NCBI GenBank assembly: GCA_964446115.1
Contig: CAYUNE010000005.1
Coordinates: 1 to 53,334, forward strand
DNA from: CAYUNE01 sp964446115
GTDB lineage: Bacteria; Desulfobacterota; Desulfobulbia; Desulfobulbales; Desulfobulbaceae
Length of the DNA stretch: 53,334 bases
Direction of reading: 5' to 3'
Positions 51,741 through 53,334 of the stretch are shown in pieces; the first letter of the stretch is position 1; every line of letters starts with the position of its first letter. The notes under the pieces were generated by a model. The model worked only from the letters and a program-made list of their open reading frames with translations, was not told the origin of the DNA and ran no database searches. The translations under genes were made by a program, and so were the position numbers.

Positions 51741-52298
51741 GCACGTTTAGCAAGAGTAGTGGCACCCGGCATATCCCATCACATAACGCAACGCGGTAAT
51801 CGCAGGATGGAAACATTTTTTGCTGACAGCGACTACCATGAATATATGTACCTCATGGCCGAATGGTGCAATCGGTGCAAAGTTCAGGTTTGGTCATATG
51901 TCAATTTCCAGAAAGGCTGGAAGGGGCATCTTTGGCAGGGGCGATTTGCTTCCTTCCCCATGGATGAACAATATCTGATTGCTGCTGCCCCTTACATTTT
52001 ACTCAACCCGGTTAGAGCCGGGATAGTCAAAAAAACAGAAGATTATCAGTGGAGCAGTGCCAGAGGACATCTACAGGGTGAAGATGATATTCTGGTGAAA
52101 GGCGAACCGCTGAACAAGATAGTACCAGGCTGGCAGAGCTTGCCGGCAACCAACGTTGTGGAAAAGGATTATGAAGCCATCCGCCGCCATGAGCGGACCG
52201 GTCGACCGTTGGGTGATAATGATTTTATATCACGGCTGAAGAAGCAGACAGGCCGCATCCTCAAAAGGCGGAAACCGGATCCGAAAAAGAAGAGTTAG
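51741..52298 (+). pseudogene. REP-associated tyrosine transposase, decayed
   Basis: The frame reads ARLARVVAPGISHHITQRGN at the start and continues to NNxHERTGRPL-type sequence ending LKKKS. The first codon that should be ATG is CAG (51738-51740), so only a GTG at 51759 could start. The middle is missing: VQVWSY runs straight into VNFQKGWKGHLWQGRF. Intact relatives carry in between the NHVHLI-type HUH motif and a helix. The deletion is in frame and removes the catalytic histidines. The protein would be 179 residues or fewer and inactive. The C-terminal part is duplicated at 50646. Confidence 0.85.
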
Positions 52299-52315
52299 GT
52301 ATAGTGTCCCCAGAA
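52137..52315 (+). repeat. Direct repeat, right copy (transposase 3' end)
   Basis: This is the partner of 50646-50824. It ends with GTGTCCCCAGAA, as the left copy does. Confidence 0.85.
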
Positions 52316-52352
52316 ATACACAGAAATACAAGAATTACAGCGGCATTAACGC

Positions 52353-52381
52353 TTGACAATAATAGTGCGAGGCGATATCCT
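52353..52381 (+). promoter_or_regulatory. Sigma-70 promoter of the higBA operon
   Basis: TTGACA (52353-52358), a 17-base spacer and TATCCT (52376-52381) lie 33 bases before the toxin start. GGCGATATCC over the -10 contains GATATC, a possible antitoxin contact. Confidence 0.6.
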
Positions 52382-52414
52382 TTGCCGGGATGCTAAATTT
52401 ATAAAGCATAAATC

Positions 52415-52696
52415 GTGATAAAGTCATTCAAGTGCAGAGAAACCCATAAAATTTGGCAGAGGAAATTTTCAAAAAAACTTCCTCAAAATATTCAGCTTCG
52501 AGCAAGACGGAAGCTCATAGCAATTGATATTTCAACATCATTAACCGACTTGCAAATTCCACCATCGAACAAACTTGAAGCGCTTTCAGGAGATCGGCAA
52601 GGACAATACAGTATCCGGATAAATGACCAATGGCGCATATGTTTTGTTTGGCCTGACAATGATGCCTATGATATTGAAATTGTAGATTATCATTGA
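52415..52696 (+). CDS. higB: HigB-family toxin (RelE-type)
   Basis: This 93-residue protein fits the plasmid-maintenance killer (HigB) family of ribosome-dependent mRNA interferases: IKSFKCRETHKIWQ, ARRKLIAIDISTSLTDLQIPP, LEALSGDRQGQYSIRINDQWRICF, ending IEIVDYH. It starts at GTG 52415. Toxin first, antitoxin second, 17 bases apart, is the standard higBA order. It lies next to an attC-like site. Confidence 0.93.
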   Translation: MIKSFKCRETHKIWQRKFSKKLPQNIQLRARRKLIAIDISTSLTDLQIPPSNKLEALSGDRQGQYSIRINDQWRICFVWPDNDAYDIEIVDYH

Positions 52697-52713
52697 ACTG
52701 AGGAGTATTCGGA

Positions 52714-53043
52714 ATGTCAAAAAAATTAATACCGTTAGAGCATCCAGGAATTATCTTAAAAGAAGAATTTATGCTTCCATTTGGTTTAACGGCTTATAGG
52801 TTATCTAAGGATACCGGTATCTCCAACATGGCAATAAGTGAAATCGTCCGAGGAAAAAGAAATATTACCCCTCGTGTTGCTATTCGCCTGTCAAAATATT
52901 TTGGTGTATCAGAGGGCTATTTTTCACGCTTACAATTGCAATATGACCTTGATTTGATAAAAGAAAAAGAAGGTGGAGAAGTTGATAAGATTCACCCATG
53001 TTTTTCAAAGGCACAACAAAATTCCCATCTATTAGCATGCTGA
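52714..53043 (+). CDS. higA: HigA-family antitoxin
   Basis: This 109-residue XRE-type protein starts with PLEHPGIILKEEFMLPFGL, then a helix-turn-helix (YRLSKDTGISNMAISEIVRG) and ITPRVAIRLSKYFGVSEGYF. It neutralises HigB and normally represses the operon promoter. GAGGAG precedes the ATG. The C-terminal 20 residues (HPCFSKAQQNSHLLAC) are unusual for the family and end at the edge of the attC-like repeat, so the tail may come from a junction. Confidence 0.93.
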   Translation: MSKKLIPLEHPGIILKEEFMLPFGLTAYRLSKDTGISNMAISEIVRGKRNITPRVAIRLSKYFGVSEGYFSRLQLQYDLDLIKEKEGGEVDKIHPCFSKAQQNSHLLAC

Positions 53044-53051
53044 GATAAACA

Positions 53052-53180
53052 GAACAATCGCATACACCTGACTCCAAGCACGCTCGTGATTCTGGAGAAG
53101 CCTCAAAAGAATACACGTTCATGCCCTTTTTAAAGTTTGTCGGTAGTTCTGCTTGGGTCAGGTGATACGTGTCGTTAGCT
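53052..53180 (+). repeat. Integron attC-like recombination site
   Basis: CACCTGACTCCAAGCA (53065-53080) pairs with TGCTTGGGTCAGGTG (53150-53164) with one unpaired base. Outside this stem are AAC (53053-53055) and GTTAGCT (53174-53180), which fit the R'' and R' core boxes (RYYYAAC / GTTRRRY-type). Size (about 129 bases) and position right after a toxin-antitoxin gene pair match a gene cassette. The R'' box is weak, and no integrase gene is in the window. Confidence 0.5.
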
Positions 53181-53315
53181 GCATAAAAAAAATCAAAGCT
53201 CTGGGTAAAATCAAAGGGCTTTGATGAAAAGTTGAGACAACACAAAGACATCCTTGTAATCAAAAGTCCAAGGCAACGCCAAGGGGCTTAAACGTTAGTT
53301 GCTCTTGGAGGAACA

Positions 53316-53334
53316 GTGATAGAAAAACTATTTG
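53316..53334 (+). CDS. Start of a gene running off the window edge
   Basis: GTG at 53316 is preceded by TTGGAGGA (53306-53313) and reads VIEKLF to the window edge. It follows a second CGTTAG-containing sequence at 53293, so it may open the next cassette. Only six codons are visible, so product and even coding status are uncertain. Confidence 0.3.

Noticed and set aside
52880..53263. 127-codon - strand frame at the right end
   Set aside because: It is antisense to higA for a third of its length and otherwise lies over the attC-like hairpin; no ribosome site or domain pattern.

Overview
The window looks like chromosome of a GC-rich, Gram-negative bacterium, most likely a member of the Desulfobacterota (Desulfobulbales-like). 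That placement is inferred, not searched. It rests on a BamA and a TolC-type outer-membrane set, large PAS-rich sensor proteins, a Cys-rich two-CW type chemoreceptor, a RicT/PSP1 protein, a YhaM-type nuclease and REP-associated transposase relics. Almost everything up to about 50.2 kb is vertically inherited core genome. The last 3 kb are AT-rich and accessory.

Layout. 0.2-11 kb is a signal-transduction block on the + strand: an NtrC-type sigma-54 activator, a sigma-54 promoter with an upstream inverted repeat, a structured leader, a small receiver-like protein, a Cys-rich chemoreceptor, a CheB-CheR-PAS fusion protein and a PAS hybrid histidine kinase. 11-20.4 kb is a long, mostly tightly packed - strand housekeeping run (lipoprotein, pcm, YqaA-like membrane protein, ychF, yhaM-like, holB, ricT, metG, yggT, yggU and a triosephosphate-isomerase-like gene that lacks the catalytic Glu). 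20.5-28 kb carries htpG, a HemY-type protoporphyrinogen oxidase, dnaA with an AT-rich upstream region that looks like an origin, comF and icd. 28-41.6 kb has plsC, bamA, mfd, a hypothetical gene, murJ, an EF-G-like GTPase, mog and purM. 41.8-48.7 kb is a four-gene tolC / adaptor / RND pump / MFS operon. 48.9-50.3 kb has a glycosyltransferase, a strong terminator and tRNA-Asn and tRNA-Pro genes.

From 50.3 kb to the end the base composition drops. This part holds two decayed copies of a REP-associated tyrosine transposase, a ribbon-helix-helix/PIN toxin-antitoxin operon bracketed by 17-bp inverted repeats, a higBA operon and an integron attC-like hairpin. Both toxin-antitoxin operons have near-consensus sigma-70 promoters.

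A GC-rich palindromic repeat family runs through the core part. Good copies lie near 2.1, 11.0, 11.8 and 20.5 kb, and partial or degenerate ones near 36.1, 50.0 and 50.4 kb. Copies often begin exactly at, or include, the stop codon of a neighbouring gene. Points most worth a second look: the possible sigma-54-driven structured RNA beside its activator gene, the palindrome family, the TIM-like protein without its general base, the helically phased ATACT repeats next to a DnaA box, and the inverted-repeat-bounded toxin-antitoxin unit.
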